Shown: positions 3,245 through 5,225 of the stretch, one piece after another | Layout of the letters: each line of letters opens with the position of its first letter | How positions within the stretch are numbered: the first letter of the stretch is position 1 | Assembly: GCA_020720185.1 (NCBI GenBank) | Contig: DYPB01000093.1 | Span: forward strand, 2,604 to 7,828 | Length of the DNA stretch: 5,225 nt | Reading direction: 5' to 3' | Source: Flavobacterium psychrophilum | GTDB taxonomy: Bacteria > Bacteroidota > Bacteroidia > Flavobacteriales > Flavobacteriaceae | Made by a program: the position numbers and the translations under genes | The notes under the pieces: generated by a model | The model's input: only the letters and a program-made list of their open reading frames with translations | The model's database searches: none | Told to the model about the DNA's origin: nothing

Positions 3245-5225
3245 ATGGATTTAGTACAACAATTTAACGCATTAAATGGTATTGAAGTAAACCGAAAAAC
3301 ACTTGAAAAACTTTTAGAGTTAGCAGAGAAGCAAAGACATACCCATATTCAAAAAAGAATAATTAAGGTTTTAGGGCAATACAAAGATGACCGATTTAAA
3401 ATTGAATTAGCAAACCTTGTTGAGCCTTACGGATTAAACGGAGAGCAACATATAGGGATAGAAAAAATTGCCTTAAATAATTGTGGCAGACTAAATGCTG
3501 GTTACAAATATCTTAAAGGTGGTGAAATTGTTGAAACGAAAACAAAAAAAACAACTCCTAGAAGAAGAAAAAATGCACAAACACCAAAGAAACCAACAAA
3601 TAAAGTTACTAAAAGTATTATTGAAAATGAAAAAGTTGCTCCACGAGTTACAAAAAACGTACAAAAAACATCTGTAAAAATTAAAAAAATTCCCGAAAGA
3701 GGAATTACAATCACACACAAAGAAAGCAATAAAAATGCTAAAAATGTTATAGAAGTTCCTACAAAAAATATCAATATTGATACAAAACGTTTTCAAAATA
3801 GAGATAAATTAAACAAAACAGTTTTAAATAATATTGTTTCTAACTATTCCAAAACAAAACTAGACCCAGTTATTTTATGGAAAGACAAAACAGGAAAAAT
3901 ATTTTTATTAGCTGGACATCACAGACTAGAAGCAACAAAAATAGTAGGAGAAACACACATAGAAGCTAAATTTTTTATAGGAACGGAAGCCGAAGCAATA
4001 CATTATGCAAAAGTAGAAAGCAACGCTAATAGAAGCCTAGAAACCCCAATAGAAAGAGCAAAAATATACCGTGAAATTCCCAATAAAAAAGAACGTGTTG
4101 AAAAAGCAAAAAGTATTGAGGGAAAAAATGCAAGCTATATTTTAAATCTAAGCTATTTAAACCCAAAAGGTGTGGTTATAAATGCGTTAAGCAGTTTTGA
4201 AGAAACTACGGACAAACAAAATGCAACCATTATAGAAAAAATTGCAGATTGGATTGGCGAAGCACGAAAAACAAACGAAAAACTTACCAACGCCCACGAA
4301 AAAGAAATGTTTGACTTTTTACAAGACAAAACACAGTCAGAACGCATCAACACAAAAGCAGAATTTTTACAAAAAATTCATGCCATTGTGGGAGGTTTTG
4401 ATTTTAATGAAAATAGTGTTTTGAATTTAAAACGTTTCAAATATAAAAGCGAGGGTGAAAGCGTTTACGATGTAGAATATCAAGAACTAAAAACCAAAAT
4501 AGATAAACTGATTGAAAACCGATTAGAATTAAAAGATAGGATTTCAAACCCAAAAAATCCAAACTACATTAATTCAAATGCAAAAGATTATAATGTTGTT
4601 TTAAGTGTGTTTGACAAACAAACGCAAAAATATACCGAAGAACTAAAAGATTTGCAACAAAAATTAATAGAACTTCAAAAAAACAAAGGAAGCTATACTA
4701 ATGCAGGAAGAAATCAAGTGGGATTGTTTGGAGTAAAAGCATTTAAAAAAATTAAACTTTCAGCTTACACAATAGCCTCTAATTGTACCGATTTAACTGA
4801 TGCAAATGACGGATTTAACGAAGTTTATGATGCTATTGAATACTACAAAAAAAACCACAAAAAAATACCTAATTTTTTCTATTTAAGAAGTTCAAAATTA
4901 GTAGATAAAATAAAATATTTCGAAGAAAATGGCTTAAAAGGAACAGCACAAAACAAAGAAACTATTGCTTTTAATAAGCAAATTTTATTAGCGAAACGTA
5001 ACGGATATAAAAACGAAACAAAATTTAATTTAGGAATATCAAAAGATATTTTAGAAAATATAATTGGTAAGCATAATATTACACTCACAGGGTCGGTTAT
5101 AAACAAAGCAATGAAAAAAGATAAAGCACATTGTTTGCGTTGGGAACACTTAATAAATTTGCCTGATAACATAAATAATCCATTAGCAATTTTTAAAAGT
5201 ATTAAATCAGGTTACGTAATACTTA
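3245..5225 (+). CDS. Large ParB-domain 'polyvalent'-type phage protein (5' 660 codons, partial)
   Basis: ATG 3245 directly follows the previous TAA, and the frame is open to the right edge. Residues 1-92 are mostly helical and unidentified. Residues 97-165 are a Lys/Arg/Thr-rich linker (PRRRK at 105-109). Residues 170-273 are a ParB-like nuclease domain (PF02195): VPTKNINI (171-178), DPVILW, then LLAGHHRLEA (221-230) for the GxxRxxA signature and ESNANRSLETPIERA (258-272) for the second motif. Helical, coiled-coil-prone segments follow at about 410-433 and 456-480, then NQVGLFG (490-496). Residues 595-660 (LGIS...KAHCLRWEHLINLP...NNPLAIF) resemble the start of the MuF-C/PBECR-type domains found in phage polyvalent proteins, and the rest lies outside the window. 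In established descriptions these multidomain proteins are encoded by phages and conjugative elements and are thought to enter the new host with the DNA. Here ParB is more likely a DNA-binding or nuclease module than a chromosome-partition protein, since no ParA is seen. Confidence 0.8.
   Translation, partial: MDLVQQFNALNGIEVNRKTLEKLLELAEKQRHTHIQKRIIKVLGQYKDDRFKIELANLVEPYGLNGEQHIGIEKIALNNCGRLNAGYKYLKGGEIVETKTKKTTPRRRKNAQTPKKPTNKVTKSIIENEKVAPRVTKNVQKTSVKIKKIPERGITITHKESNKNAKNVIEVPTKNINIDTKRFQNRDKLNKTVLNNIVSNYSKTKLDPVILWKDKTGKIFLLAGHHRLEATKIVGETHIEAKFFIGTEAEAIHYAKVESNANRSLETPIERAKIYREIPNKKERVEKAKSIEGKNASYILNLSYLNPKGVVINALSSFEETTDKQNATIIEKIADWIGEARKTNEKLTNAHEKEMFDFLQDKTQSERINTKAEFLQKIHAIVGGFDFNENSVLNLKRFKYKSEGESVYDVEYQELKTKIDKLIENRLELKDRISNPKNPNYINSNAKDYNVVLSVFDKQTQKYTEELKDLQQKLIELQKNKGSYTNAGRNQVGLFGVKAFKKIKLSAYTIASNCTDLTDANDGFNEVYDAIEYYKKNHKKIPNFFYLRSSKLVDKIKYFEENGLKGTAQNKETIAFNKQILLAKRNGYKNETKFNLGISKDILENIIGKHNITLTGSVINKAMKKDKAHCLRWEHLINLPDNINNPLAIFKSIKSGYVIL

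Noticed and set aside
3495..3677. Plus-strand 60-codon frame (and another at 4242-4424)
   Set aside because: They are out-of-frame shadows inside the ParB-type gene, with low-complexity Lys/Gln content and no sign of a real start.
3491..3796. Reverse-strand open frames of 101 and 90 codons (3491-3796 and 3502-3774)
   Set aside because: They lie opposite the Lys-rich linker of the ParB-type gene. The antisense of AAA/ACA-rich codons reads as Phe/Cys/Ser-rich protein, and the + strand frame continues with clear domain matches on both sides.
4879..5172. Reverse-strand open frame of 97 codons, and similar ones at 164-367, 570-806, 985-1197, 2749-3027 and 4153-4353
   Set aside because: All are antisense to supported + strand genes and arise from AT-rich composition. 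None shows a motif or fits the tight + strand operon.

Overview
The window is AT-rich (roughly 30% G+C by eye) and every supported gene lies on the + strand. Starts are preceded by A-rich stretches rather than clear Shine-Dalgarno sites, Leu is mostly TTA and Lys mostly AAA. With the protein families present, this points to a Bacteroidota host, most likely Flavobacteriia, and to a phage or prophage-like element rather than core chromosome. The assignment comes from sequence style and gene content only; no capsid, terminase, tail or integrase gene is visible.

Layout: the 3' end of an unidentified gene (1-71); a membrane-anchored protein with a possible annexin-like repeat (72-485); a membrane-anchored peptidoglycan-binding protein (487-1110); a 37-residue single-span membrane peptide (1121-1234); a GH108-type muramidase, the presumed endolysin (1234-1884); a polytopic membrane protein that reads as a holin joined in frame to a unimolecular-spanin-like lipoprotein (1893-2762); a membrane-anchored protein with a possible LEA14-like domain (2765-3244); and the first 660 codons of a large ParB-domain protein of the phage 'polyvalent' type (3245 to the right edge, still open). 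Gaps run from a 1-nt overlap to 10 nt, so there is no room for internal promoters between genes and the whole window behaves as one operon. No stretch over 300 bases lacks a gene.

Working model: the lysis functions sit together. The muramidase cuts peptidoglycan, the N-terminal part of the 289-residue protein would permeabilise the inner membrane, and its C-terminal part (lipobox, periplasmic region, C-terminal membrane segment) would bridge or fuse inner and outer membranes. Around them are four small proteins that share one plan: a short N-terminus, one membrane span, then a basic patch. The ParB-type protein abuts the preceding stop codon and is therefore expected to be made with this late-looking set, which fits the idea that such proteins travel into the next host with the DNA.

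The two most striking observations are (1) the in-frame holin/u-spanin fusion and (2) a run of ten A's near the end of the endolysin gene. Loss of one A replaces a basic tail by a membrane span whose codon use fits the genome better, while gain of one A gives an immediate stop.
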